Made by a program: the position numbers and the translations under genes
DNA from: Sphingomonadales bacterium
Lineage (GTDB): Bacteria; Pseudomonadota; Alphaproteobacteria; Sphingomonadales; Sphingomonadaceae
DNA length: 41,350 nt
Direction: 5' to 3'
Assembly (NCBI GenBank): GCA_025352685.1
Contig: JANXSN010000029.1
Location: 1 to 41,350 of the forward strand
In this document: one piece after another, positions 1 to 7,916 of the stretch
Layout of the letters: each line of letters opens with the position of its first letter
Position numbering within the stretch: the stretch's first letter is position 1
Notes under the pieces: generated by a model
Seen by the model: the letters and a program-made list of their open reading frames with translations, nothing else
Databases searched by the model: none
What the model was told of the DNA's origin: nothing

Positions 1-152
1 CCACCATATTCCTTGCGCCAGCGATAATAAGTCTGCTCGCTGACCGCGATCCGCCGACATGCTTCCGCAGTCGATGACCCCTGTGCCAGCACAATCTCAA
101 CTTCACGCAGCTTCCCGATGATCTCTTCCGGCTTGTGCTTCTTGCTCGGCAT
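1..152 (-). CDS. IS3-family transposase OrfA, N-terminal part (cut by window edge)
   Basis: The minus strand reads from an ATG at 152 through 50 codons and runs off the left edge. The protein begins MPSKKHKPEEIIGKLREVE and continues with a helix-turn-helix region ending in QTYYRWRKEYGG. This is the usual N-terminus of the OrfA protein of IS3-family elements, which binds the element ends and is normally joined to the DDE-domain OrfB by programmed frameshifting. OrfB would lie outside the window. It marks the left edge as a mobile-element junction. The family is clear, but the exact IS name cannot be given. Confidence 0.85.
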   Translation of the reverse strand, partial: MPSKKHKPEEIIGKLREVEIVLAQGSSTAEACRRIAVSEQTYYRWRKEYG

Positions 153-216
153 TCGTCGTCCCTTTCGTGGTCCAGACTATCATAGTCTCTGGGCCACTCA
201 GCCGGGGGGCAGATCA
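153..216 (-). mobile_element. Terminal region of the IS3-family element
   Basis: The stretch between the OrfA start and about 216 is short, non-coding and GC-rich. Read on the minus strand it begins TGATCTGCCCCCCGGCTGAG, which resembles the TG-starting terminal inverted repeats of IS3-family elements. The outer edge at 216 is an estimate: the partner repeat and the target-site duplication lie outside the window. Confidence 0.5.
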
Positions 217-530
217 CCCCGGCAAGAAGTGCGCCACGACGTTCCTCGCCATAACTGGCGAGATTTGCGCGATCGCAGCGCGCGTGGTCGTTTCCGCGAT
301 GCGGTCCCCGAAGTGTGGCATGACGTGTCTCAACGCGGACAGTTTCACCGTTCCCGGAACATGGAGCTCATTTCCAAAACCGATTATTCGTTCTTCCGCG
401 CAGATTTTTCCTTCATGCCCTGCTGTTCCGGTGCACTCAAAACGACTGCGCGCTGCGTCCGTCGCACGTGAAAACCAGAGCTCGCCTCGAAATCGTGGAT
501 TGTTTCAGGAGTGTGGCTATAATCCCCTAG
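217..530. other. Gene-free stretch between the IS end and the MBL-fold gene
   Basis: About 310 bases with no convincing gene. Two overlapping plus-strand open frames cross it, but both begin inside the IS end and give Arg/Ser-rich, non-family-like translations. It is probably the remains of whatever the IS inserted into. No repeat, RNA gene or terminator was recognised. Confidence 0.4.
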
Positions 531-1523
531 TCAATCGGCAACGGGTTGCGGACGGCGCTTTCTGCCTGCCAGCTCGTCGTCCATATACCCAAGTTCAAGC
601 GGTGCAAAATAGGCAAAACCGGTCCAATCGCCATGCTGCTTGGCAAACTCGGGTAGCGCGACGTCGACGAGCGTTTGACCGGACAGCCCGACCGAACGCT
701 CGCGGCTGACAAGCGTCCTCAAATCATCGAGATATTGCTGGAAGGCGAAGACATCCTTGATCGTCGCCACCTCACCATGACCGGGTATGAACGTGGTGTC
801 GCGAGCGGTTGGTCCCTGCTGCAATTTGGCAATGGTGCTGACCCAGCTGCGGACGTCGCCGTCGATAATATTGGGTGAGACGTGCTGCCAAAGTATATCG
901 CCGCAGAACACAGTCTTAGCATCCGGAACCGTGACGACCAGATCGCCGCCGGTGTGGCCGAGCGCAGGCTGGATTAGGACCCTGCGTGTCCCGAGCCAGA
1001 CCGTCATGTCGTTGTCGATCGCCACGTCGGGCAGCGCGAGCGTCTTGATCATGGCTTCGGTTCGGGGCGACAGGTGGGCTCCGAACAAATGGAGGTTTTC
1101 AGTCCGCACCCAGCCGCGCACGTTTTGGTGCGCGATGATGATTGCGCCGGCGGCCTTCAGCAAGGCATCGCCCCCGACATGGTCTGCGTGGTAATGGGTG
1201 TTAACGACGTAGCGGATCGGTTTGACCGTCAGCCTATGAATGTCGGCAATAAGCTCCCTGGTTGCCTCAGGATCAAAGAAGCTGTCGACGACCAGCACGC
1301 CGTCATCGCCGATCACGAAGCCTGCATTCGAGCCCGACACCCCTTTTGGGCCGTCGATTGCTGCATAAACACCCGGCCCGATAGCCTTGAGCGTGAACAG
1401 CGGAGGTGCTGGCTCCGCGGCGGCGGCGCTTGTTTGGATGGCAAAAAAAGCCACGGCGGCCATGGCAGGCCGCGCAAACCGGCGGGCCAGAGTTCTGCTG
1501 CTTATAACTCCGCTCCTTATCAA
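531..1523 (-). CDS. Exported metallo-beta-lactamase-fold hydrolase
   Basis: A 330-residue MBL-fold metallohydrolase. The Zn-binding motif HYHADH lies at about residues 110-115. Further likely ligands are the His in GHTGGD (about 190), the Asp in FCGDI (about 209) and the His in PGHGE (about 249). This layout is that of class-B-like or quinoprotein-relay (SoxH-type) hydrolases; the substrate is unknown. I chose a TTG start at 1523: it overlaps the upstream stop as TTGA, sits behind a purine-rich AAGGGGAA, and gives a good signal peptide (RRFARP, then a hydrophobic stretch ending SAAAAE). The longest frame, from 1619, would run about 100 bases into the upstream gene; the first ATG, at 1463, would cut off the positive end of the signal. 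It is probably cotranslated with the alpha/beta hydrolase upstream and acts in the periplasm. Confidence 0.85.
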   Translation of the reverse strand: MIRSGVISSRTLARRFARPAMAAVAFFAIQTSAAAAEPAPPLFTLKAIGPGVYAAIDGPKGVSGSNAGFVIGDDGVLVVDSFFDPEATRELIADIHRLTVKPIRYVVNTHYHADHVGGDALLKAAGAIIIAHQNVRGWVRTENLHLFGAHLSPRTEAMIKTLALPDVAIDNDMTVWLGTRRVLIQPALGHTGGDLVVTVPDAKTVFCGDILWQHVSPNIIDGDVRSWVSTIAKLQQGPTARDTTFIPGHGEVATIKDVFAFQQYLDDLRTLVSRERSVGLSGQTLVDVALPEFAKQHGDWTGFAYFAPLELGYMDDELAGRKRRPQPVAD

Positions 1524-2617
1524 CGTAGTTCCCCTTTGGCTTCCATGAACGCGCCGATGTGGTCGTTGAGAAACTTGGCGTCGGCCGGATTGCTGGCCGC
1601 ACCCGCAGTATGACCCCAAAGCGACGGGATCGGTAGCAAGGTCACGTGCGGGATGAACTTTGTTTCGTATCGCGCATCGTCAACGGGGAAGTACAAGTCG
1701 GTCTCGGACGGCATGTACAAAACTGGCACGTTGATCGAACCCAGCGCCTTCTTGATGTCGGCACCAAACCCCGGCGTCGTGCCAACGTCGTGTCCTTCCC
1801 ACGTGCGCATCTGCAGGATCAAATCATTGGCGTCTGCGCCGGGAATAAAATCTTTGTAGAGTCCGTCGAAAACGGTGCGGAAGGTAGCACCAGGAGGAGC
1901 GTCGATGCGCCACAATTCCTCCCGCCACCAGCCCTGGGAGAACAGCCAACCTGCCCAGATCGCGCCGAAGGCTTGCAGGCCCTTCTTGGGCTGCTCTTTG
2001 TAATCGCCACCTTCGAAAGCCGGGTCTGTTTCGATCGCAATGATCTCGCTCTCCAGCCGGACGATGCCATGCGGCCAAGTCTTGGCTGTAGCGGAGGTAA
2101 CAACAATCCGATCCATAAAATTGGGATAGGTCACCGCCCACTGGAATGCTTGCTCTCCGCCCATCGAAAAGCCGATAACTGCGCGCAGATGCTGCACGCC
2201 GAGCGCCTCGCCGAGCAAGCGATGCACCGCCGCGACATTGTCACGGATGCTGGTGACCGGGAACCGCGGCCCGTCAAACGGTGCGAGCGTGTTGCTGGGT
2301 GACGAAGATTTTCCGTTGCCGAATAATTCGGTTGCAACGAGGAAATACTTCTTCGGATCGAGCGCCTTGCCGGGGCCGATCAACCATTCGTAACCATGCG
2401 CATCCGCCATGTAATGCGACGGTAGGAGGACGACGTTGTCGCGTGCGGCATTGAGCGTCCCGTAAGTCGCGTACATCACTTTGGCGGCGGGCAGGATCGT
2501 TCCGCTTTCCAGTGTGAAGTTCTTGATGACGAAGGCCCGACGGTCTCCGTCCGCCGCCAACGCAGGGCCGCCAAACCCCAAACCCATTACCAGAAACAAC
2601 AGGAAACATCGTAGCAT
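1520..2617 (-). CDS. Exported alpha/beta hydrolase, MetX/homoserine-acetyltransferase-like
   Basis: A 365-residue alpha/beta-hydrolase-fold protein related to the homoserine O-acetyltransferase (MetX) family. The nucleophile elbow is GFSMGG with Ser151, the likely acid is in SETDLYFPVDD (about 307-314), and the likely His is in LWGHTAG (about 336). Unlike true MetX it carries a clear signal peptide (MLRCFLLFLVMGLGFGG then PALAADG), so it is probably a periplasmic hydrolase or acyltransferase rather than a methionine-pathway enzyme. The start at 2617 is preceded by GAGGACAAG; a longer frame to 2833 has no such site and a non-signal N-terminus. The stop overlaps the start of the MBL-fold gene, suggesting translational coupling. 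Confidence 0.85.
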   Translation of the reverse strand: MLRCFLLFLVMGLGFGGPALAADGDRRAFVIKNFTLESGTILPAAKVMYATYGTLNAARDNVVLLPSHYMADAHGYEWLIGPGKALDPKKYFLVATELFGNGKSSSPSNTLAPFDGPRFPVTSIRDNVAAVHRLLGEALGVQHLRAVIGFSMGGEQAFQWAVTYPNFMDRIVVTSATAKTWPHGIVRLESEIIAIETDPAFEGGDYKEQPKKGLQAFGAIWAGWLFSQGWWREELWRIDAPPGATFRTVFDGLYKDFIPGADANDLILQMRTWEGHDVGTTPGFGADIKKALGSINVPVLYMPSETDLYFPVDDARYETKFIPHVTLLPIPSLWGHTAGAASNPADAKFLNDHIGAFMEAKGELR

Positions 2618-2710
2618 TCGTCTTGTCCTCAGTGAGTTCGGTGGGTTGGCGTAAATGTTTCTGGCCCCAGGCGCGACCCCGAAATCAACGAGCGCTCCGT
2701 TATCCAAAAC

Positions 2711-3247
2711 GTGCGTGGCGCAACGGCTTTGCGCCGCAGCGATCGCCCTGACCGACACTATGGTGGGCCTGCACATGACTGTCGCGGCGCGCATCGCCAA
2801 ACCGACCGTGCGCGACAGTACGCAGACCCGCACTTTGCGCTCGTGCCAGTTGAACGGCTGATATATCTGGATTACGTCGCTGCGGGGGCCAGGCTACTTC
2901 AACCAGTCCGGCTGCTGTCGCTGACCTTCCCGGCGGACGGCCGACGATGGCTTCACGAATTATTCCGCTGCGTCGACAAGGACAGAATGACGGCCTCGAT
3001 GATCCAGTTTAACTTCGGTCGTACGGGCGAGCTCTCGCCTGGCTTAGTGACGGAAGGACTGCTCCGACTGGCGAGTGGCGTTCCAGCAACGACGCGCCAG
3101 CGGCTCGCCGAGATCGAGACGACGACCAGTGAGCTGGACAGTGCATTTGAGCATGACGGATGTGTTGAACACCAAATGGACAGCGCCAAACGAGTTTACG
3201 CCGCACTGAGCGAAATGCGCGCCGATCGCTGCGCGCTCGCGTACTAG
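2711..3247 (+). CDS. Unrecognised ORF upstream of the acetamidase gene
   Basis: An open frame ending in TAG 12 bases before the acetamidase start, so the two could be one transcript. The last 86 codons (from an ATG at 2987) have GC-rich third positions and a plausible helical composition (TTRQRLAEIETTTSELDSA), which suggests real coding sequence. The first part is Arg-rich and may not be translated; the true start could be at 2987 or at a GTG near 2843. I recognise no family. It could be a small regulator or a decayed gene. Confidence 0.35.
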   Translation: MRGATALRRSDRPDRHYGGPAHDCRGAHRQTDRARQYADPHFALVPVERLIYLDYVAAGARLLQPVRLLSLTFPADGRRWLHELFRCVDKDRMTASMIQFNFGRTGELSPGLVTEGLLRLASGVPATTRQRLAEIETTTSELDSAFEHDGCVEHQMDSAKRVYAALSEMRADRCALAY

Positions 3248-3259
3248 AAGGAACAGATC

Positions 3260-4270
3260 ATGCGTGCCCTGCTACTTGCTGCTCTTACCCTGGCCTCGCC
3301 AGCACTTTCTAAAACCTATGAGATGCAGGCTACGCCCGAGACAGTCGCCTGGGGTCATTATGATGCCAGCGACAAGCCAGTGCTCACGATTAAAACCGGT
3401 GACACGGTGGTCATGCACACGGTGTTGACCAATAGCCCGGCCGGTCTTTCGAAAGCCGGGGTTGCCGCAGACGCGATCGAACCAGCGTTGCGCGCGATTT
3501 ACGACGGGGTACCCTCCTCGGCACGCGGTCCCGGTGGCCACATCCTGACCGGGCCAATTGCGATCGAGGATGCCGAGCCGGGTGACACGCTCGAGGTTCG
3601 TATCCGCAAGATCGAGCTCGCGATCCCCTATGCGTACAATGCCTTCCGATACGGCGCCGGATTCTTGACCGACGATTTTCCGTATGCACGGATAAAAATC
3701 GTTCCGCTCGACACGAAGCGTATGGTTGGAAAGTTCAGTCCCGGGATCGAGGTCCCACTCGCGCCTTTCTTTGGCAGCATGGGCGTCGCACCGCCGCCCG
3801 AATTCGGACGTTATGACTCTGCCCCGCCGACGATCAACGGCGGCAACATGGACGACAAGGCGCTGGTGGCGGGAACGACGCTTTACCTCCCGGTCCACGC
3901 TAAGGGCGCCCTGTTCCAAGCCGGCGACGGCCATGCCGCGCAGGGTAATGGCGAAGTCGATATCACCGCCTTGGAGACCTCGCTCACGGGGACGTTTGAA
4001 TTCGTCCTGCATAAGCGGCAGCTGACTTCGTATCCGCGGGCTGAAACACCCGACGCCTATATCGCGATGGGTTTCGACGACGATCTCAGCAATGCCACTC
4101 GCAAGGCTCTCCGCAATATGATCGATTTTCTGGTTAGTGCGAAGAAGCTCACCCGCGATGACGCGTACATGCTCGTCAGCGTAGCAGGCGACGTTGAGGT
4201 TACCGAATTAGTTGATCGTAACAAGGGTGTGCATGTTGTGATCCCGAAGTCAGTATTCGTTACCCACTAA
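3260..4270 (+). CDS. Exported acetamidase/formamidase-family protein
   Basis: A 336-residue member of the FmdA/AmdA family, which hydrolyses small amides such as formamide or acetamide to the acid and ammonia. Family motifs are present in order: GPGGHILTGPI (about 90-100), NGGNMDDK (about 193-200) and GDGHAAQGNGE (about 222-232), followed by a C-terminal alpha-helical part. It begins with a signal peptide (MRALLLAALTLASPALS), which fits the secreted subgroup. The ATG is preceded by AGAAGGAACAG. The actual substrate is not shown by the sequence. Together with the two divergent exported hydrolases it makes a small periplasmic-hydrolase cluster. Confidence 0.88.
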   Translation: MRALLLAALTLASPALSKTYEMQATPETVAWGHYDASDKPVLTIKTGDTVVMHTVLTNSPAGLSKAGVAADAIEPALRAIYDGVPSSARGPGGHILTGPIAIEDAEPGDTLEVRIRKIELAIPYAYNAFRYGAGFLTDDFPYARIKIVPLDTKRMVGKFSPGIEVPLAPFFGSMGVAPPPEFGRYDSAPPTINGGNMDDKALVAGTTLYLPVHAKGALFQAGDGHAAQGNGEVDITALETSLTGTFEFVLHKRQLTSYPRAETPDAYIAMGFDDDLSNATRKALRNMIDFLVSAKKLTRDDAYMLVSVAGDVEVTELVDRNKGVHVVIPKSVFVTH

Positions 4271-4779
4271 TGTTGAGAAATGCCGGCACTCTCACGAGCT
4301 TTTTGCGTGGGCGTTTCGCGCGCGGGAAACGGGTTAAATTCGCACCAAAAAATCCGTAGAAGGAGAGACCGGCGCAATATGAAGCCGCACAATGATGCCA
4401 ACCAGTCTGGATCAGACAGTAGATCTCCCGGTAGCTATAAAGTCTCATACCGAGGCCTTCGTCGCGGTCAGACAAAATTGAGCGCCTCCTGTGCCCGGTC
4501 CTGAACGGTGCGCCAAGATCGAAATCCGCGTGACCTGTCACCGCGCGTGATCCCGGTACCGCGCATCGGTACCAAACAGCGGTCTTACGCGTCATTCCCG
4601 TGCAATGGCCTGCGGTCGATTTAAAATGGTGTGATTTGCCGGATGCGTAACAAGGCGGACTCGAAGGAGCCAGGCGTTGAACCGAAAACCAGCAAATGCA
4701 GAGATCGGATTGGCATTCCATCATCATCAGGGGCAGCGTTCAAGAGAGATTGGCGGCCCGCGTTGCGTCACCGATCGGT
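4271..4779. other. Gene-poor stretch with two palindromes
   Basis: About 500 bases with no convincing gene. A 41-codon frame at 4379-4504 follows an AAGGAG, but the spacing is long and the product is not recognisable. Two nearby symmetric elements are present: GTGAC-ct-GTCAC at 4530-4541, and GGTACC repeated at 4555-4560 and 4568-4573. They could be operator-like sites. The rest looks like decayed or non-coding DNA between the hydrolase cluster and ardC. Confidence 0.4.
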
Positions 4780-5721
4780 TCAATGCGGCGCATTTTGGTT
4801 GATCGCTGAATCCGGGGCCGCTCGGGTCGAGCGCTCACAACGCTTGACTTGCTGAGCATGCATCCAGTCGGCGGCAGTCTGCGCCTTGCTCGCAGCGATG
4901 AAGATGGCGCGATTATCGGTATTAAAAAGCTGCAGCCAGGACGCGATATACGCGGCGTGATCGGACCGTGGCTCGTGGGCAATGCCGAGATCGGCAAGTA
5001 AAAAAGCTGCGGCTAATTCGGCAGTGGCTTCCTCCATCGCAAGCGCATGCTGTGTGAATTTGGCGCTAAAATTGCGATCGAGGCGATGGCCTGCGCCGCT
5101 GGCGTGGGCACATTCATGGATGTGCGTTGCGTAGAACGCTGGGGCATCGTCAAAAGCATTGAAATCCGGCATATGAATACGGTCTTCAACGACGTGGTAA
5201 TACGCATTTGGCGACCCAAAGACGGTGTCGATGCCGAGCTGAGCGATAAAATTCTCGGCGCTCGCGAGACGCTCGCTTTCCGGCAGGATCGCAGCGGGCT
5301 CGTGTTCATAGCCCTCGACCTGCTCTGCGTTGAACAAGCTAAACGACCTCGCAAAATGTCGCCGGTGACCCCCTGCGTCGGGATCACTGTCATCGTGGTC
5401 CCCACGCGCGCACGTGGAGGTTTGTTTCCAGAAAACGCCAATACTTGATTGCTCGCGCGTGCGCACCTGGAGACCAAGCGCTTGCCACTGCCGATACGTG
5501 CCCCACACTCCGCTCGAGTAGCCATGCGCCAACGCGGCGGCCCACAGAGAGACGGTATTGATCCCTCGATAGGCGTTTCCGCTGCTGATGTTGGTGGGAC
5601 GCACGACATCGACACCCGCATGGTGCCATGGCATGCGCCATACGGCGGGCGCTTTATCGATCATCTGAATGATGGCGTTGGTGACGTGCGCATAGACGTT
5701 TGAGCGTGACGATGTTGACAT
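4780..5721 (-). CDS. ardC: ArdC-type antirestriction protein (ssDNA-binding domain plus zincin-like metallopeptidase domain)
   Basis: A 313-residue protein with the ArdC layout. An N-terminal ssDNA-binding domain (about 5-125) includes AIIQMIDKAP, WRMPWH and NAYRGINTVSLW. A C-terminal zincin-like domain has the metal motif HECAH at 202-206 and a downstream helix EEATAELAAAF (231-241) that should give the third ligand. In plasmids ArdC protects incoming DNA from host restriction during conjugation. The start at 5721 follows GAGGAAACACGC; the frame extends further upstream but without family similarity. No other transfer genes are present, so it is probably a relic or passenger of an integrated element. 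Confidence 0.9.
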   Translation of the reverse strand: MSTSSRSNVYAHVTNAIIQMIDKAPAVWRMPWHHAGVDVVRPTNISSGNAYRGINTVSLWAAALAHGYSSGVWGTYRQWQALGLQVRTREQSSIGVFWKQTSTCARGDHDDSDPDAGGHRRHFARSFSLFNAEQVEGYEHEPAAILPESERLASAENFIAQLGIDTVFGSPNAYYHVVEDRIHMPDFNAFDDAPAFYATHIHECAHASGAGHRLDRNFSAKFTQHALAMEEATAELAAAFLLADLGIAHEPRSDHAAYIASWLQLFNTDNRAIFIAASKAQTAADWMHAQQVKRCERSTRAAPDSAINQNAPH

Positions 5722-5794
5722 GCGTGTTTCCTCGGTCGCGTGCCGGTGATCGTCCGCTCCAGGAACGACCGCGCAGCACCGGGCGAAAGCAAGA

Positions 5795-6028
5795 TCAGGG
5801 ACGTACGGCGCGCGAGTAGACGGTCGGCGGCGGAGCCGCTGCGAGAGCCCGCGTTCCAGTGCGTGAACGCGCCGGCAGTGCGCGATGATCGCCGGTTCGC
5901 AGGCTAACGATCGCAACGATCGAGCGCGCAACGGGAGCGTCGACAAAGCACGAGCTGCGCGCGTCGAACATCGACCGCGAGCGTCCGCACTGAATGGATC
6001 CAACATATGCGGCCATGGTTGTGAACAT
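5795..6028 (-). CDS. Possible small hypothetical protein upstream of ardC
   Basis: A 77-codon minus-strand frame starting MFTTMAAYVGS, with a strong AGGAGGAG directly before the ATG. The composition (many Arg, Ser, Ala) is not typical of a known family and third-position GC bias is weak. It lies in the same direction as ardC and ends 73 bases before its start. It could be a small leader gene or chance. Confidence 0.22.
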   Translation of the reverse strand: MFTTMAAYVGSIQCGRSRSMFDARSSCFVDAPVARSIVAIVSLRTGDHRALPARSRTGTRALAAAPPPTVYSRAVRP

Positions 6029-6164
6029 CCCCTCCTCCTGAAATGGAGCGGCCAGACACCATGTCAGAGCGAACAACGATATCCCCCAAAACGGGAACAG
6101 CGTGCCCCCCCTGCGAGCGCGCATGAGTGTCACGTCTACTGACGCTGGCCGGCTAGCCGCGTCG

Positions 6165-6356
6165 TTAGGACCGCGAACGATTTGTTCGAAAGTCACAAAT
6201 CTCAGGGCTGGTGTGGTCTGCGCGATACGCACCCGCCAGATAGATAAAGTCGCCGGCGGCAGCGAGTTGCGCCAATCCCTCTAGAACGGCGACACCGTCG
6301 ACGACGACCTCGTCCTCGTTGTCGGGCAAGCGCGCGCCTGAACGGTTGATCGAGGC
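6165..6356 (-). pseudogene. Possible gene remnant (open frame without a good start)
   Basis: A 63-codon minus-strand frame bounded by stops, with no ATG. It contains ordinary protein-like sequence (DEVVVDGVAVLEGLAQLAAA, then GDFIYLAGAY) and GC-rich third positions. It looks like the tail of a decayed gene. The family is not recognised. Confidence 0.3.
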
Positions 6357-6665
6357 TCACCATCCGAACTCAAAATCTAAGTTCCGGCGTCATCGTGCCG
6401 ATTCGCCGTCCCACCACCGGTGTCCTCAGGCATTTCCTCGACTAAATGGGAGTTTGTCCCTCTCGTCTCGGCTGGTCGCAAAAGTCGGCATTCTTTCGCT
6501 TTGGTTGGGCCGCTCAGTGCATCATTTTCGTTGCCAAAAACTACCAGCACCTTACAGAGCCAGCAGGCGGCGACAGCAAGCCCTCAACATCTTGTAATCT
6601 TGTTCGCGAAATGAAATGCGGAAGATATCCAAGTCATTGGGATTGTCGGATGTCGTCTTGAGTTT
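6357..6665. other. Gene-free stretch upstream of the efflux operon
   Basis: About 310 bases with no credible coding frame, lying immediately before the RND efflux operon. It should contain that operon's promoter, but I could not pick out convincing -35 and -10 boxes or a regulator-binding palindrome. No regulator gene of TetR or MarR type is beside the operon. Confidence 0.35.
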
Positions 6666-6740
6666 GTGCGGCACCGCACCATCGTTAGGGTGAAGCTTAT
6701 CTCGGGCATGTGGAGCGCGGCCATTTCTGCTGACATCTTG

Positions 6741-7907
6741 GTGAATGCACGCGCGAGAACCCACACTCACGCGACAGCAATCCTTATAGCCCTGACCCTC
6801 GCAGGCTGTTCGGAAGAGAACGACGCGTCAAAAAAGGCGCCCGTTGAAGCTGGTTACGTCGTTGTGAAGTCTGAGTCGGTTGCCATCCCCGTGACCCTTT
6901 CCGGTCGCACATCCGCCTTCGAAATGTCGGAGGTGCGGCCGCAAGTATCCGGCGTCATTCGAGCGCGTATGTTCACCGAAGGCACAATCGTCAAGGCGGG
7001 ACAAACCCTGTACCAGATCGATCCGAGCGTCTATCGTGCCAGTGCTGCCGCCGCAAAGGCCAATCTACAAAGCGCCGAAGCTGCACGGACTGCGACAGCT
7101 GCAAAGGCCGCGCGTTATCGCCCTCTCGCCGCCATGGAAGCCATCAGTAAGCAAGATTATAGCGATGCTGCAGCGGCTGCTCGACAAGCGGCCGCAAGCG
7201 TCGCGCAGAACCGCGCGCAGCTTGGCGCAGCGCAGATCAATTTGCGTTTTACACGGGTGCCGGCCCCCATCAGCGGGCGCATTGGACGATCTCTGGTCAC
7301 AACCGGGGGGTTGGTAACTGCCGATCAGACCAATCCATTGACCACGATCCAGAGACTCGACCCGATCTACGTTGATATTCAGCAGTCGAGCGCAGATCTT
7401 CTCGCGCTGCGTCGGTCGTTGGCGCAAGCTAGCGTCGCTGCGTCATCAACGAGCGTCAAGCTCATGCTCGAAGATGGCAGCTCATACGGCTATGGAGGCA
7501 CGCTCCAATTCGCAGAGGCAATGGTCGATCCCAATACTGGCACTGTTACCCTGCGCGCCCGTTTTCCGAACCCGCAAGGCCTGCTTCTTCCCGGCATGTA
7601 TGTGCGCGCTGAATTGAGCCAGGCGACGCTAAAGGATGCTATCCTTGTGCCGCAGGCAGGCATTTCGCGCGATGTGCGAGGGCGGGCCACCGTTTATCTG
7701 GTCGGGCCGGGTAATAAGGCGCTGCGCACGACGGTGACGGCGGACCGCACAATCGGCGACAAATGGCTGGTAACAGCGGGCTTAAAGCGGGGCGACCGGG
7801 TCATTGTCGAGGGATTGGGTAAGATCCGCCCGAATGCAGGAATTACGCCCGTTGTTGCGGGGTCTAAGCCGCACAAGACCAAACCCAACACCGCGTCGCG
7901 CGGCTGA
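6741..7907 (+). CDS. RND efflux periplasmic adaptor lipoprotein (AcrA/MexA family)
   Basis: The membrane fusion protein of a tripartite RND pump; it links the inner-membrane pump to the outer-membrane channel. The N-terminus is a lipoprotein signal with lipobox LAGC. After it come the barrel-sandwich (lipoyl) half (VRPQVSGVI, then TEGTIVKAGQ), an Ala-rich alpha-hairpin (about residues 90-155 of the full frame), the second lipoyl half (FTRVPAPISGRIG) and beta-barrel and membrane-proximal domains ending near VIVEGLGKIRPN. The start is uncertain: GTG at 6741 gives the neatest lipoprotein signal, ATG at 6708 and GTG at 6666 are alternatives, and none has a strong ribosome site. The pump gene follows 9 bases after the stop. 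Confidence 0.88.
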   Translation: MNARARTHTHATAILIALTLAGCSEENDASKKAPVEAGYVVVKSESVAIPVTLSGRTSAFEMSEVRPQVSGVIRARMFTEGTIVKAGQTLYQIDPSVYRASAAAAKANLQSAEAARTATAAKAARYRPLAAMEAISKQDYSDAAAAARQAAASVAQNRAQLGAAQINLRFTRVPAPISGRIGRSLVTTGGLVTADQTNPLTTIQRLDPIYVDIQQSSADLLALRRSLAQASVAASSTSVKLMLEDGSSYGYGGTLQFAEAMVDPNTGTVTLRARFPNPQGLLLPGMYVRAELSQATLKDAILVPQAGISRDVRGRATVYLVGPGNKALRTTVTADRTIGDKWLVTAGLKRGDRVIVEGLGKIRPNAGITPVVAGSKPHKTKPNTASRG

Positions 7908-7916
7908 CCCCCAACA

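Noticed and set aside
118-709. Two overlapping plus-strand frames at 118-471 and 167-709
   Set aside because: They start inside the IS end, overlap the MBL-fold gene on the other strand, and give Arg/Ser-rich sequence without family features.
5908-5922. CGATCG-CAA-CGATCG as a regulatory site
   Set aside because: CGATCG is self-palindromic and common in this GC-rich sequence, so the pair is likely chance.
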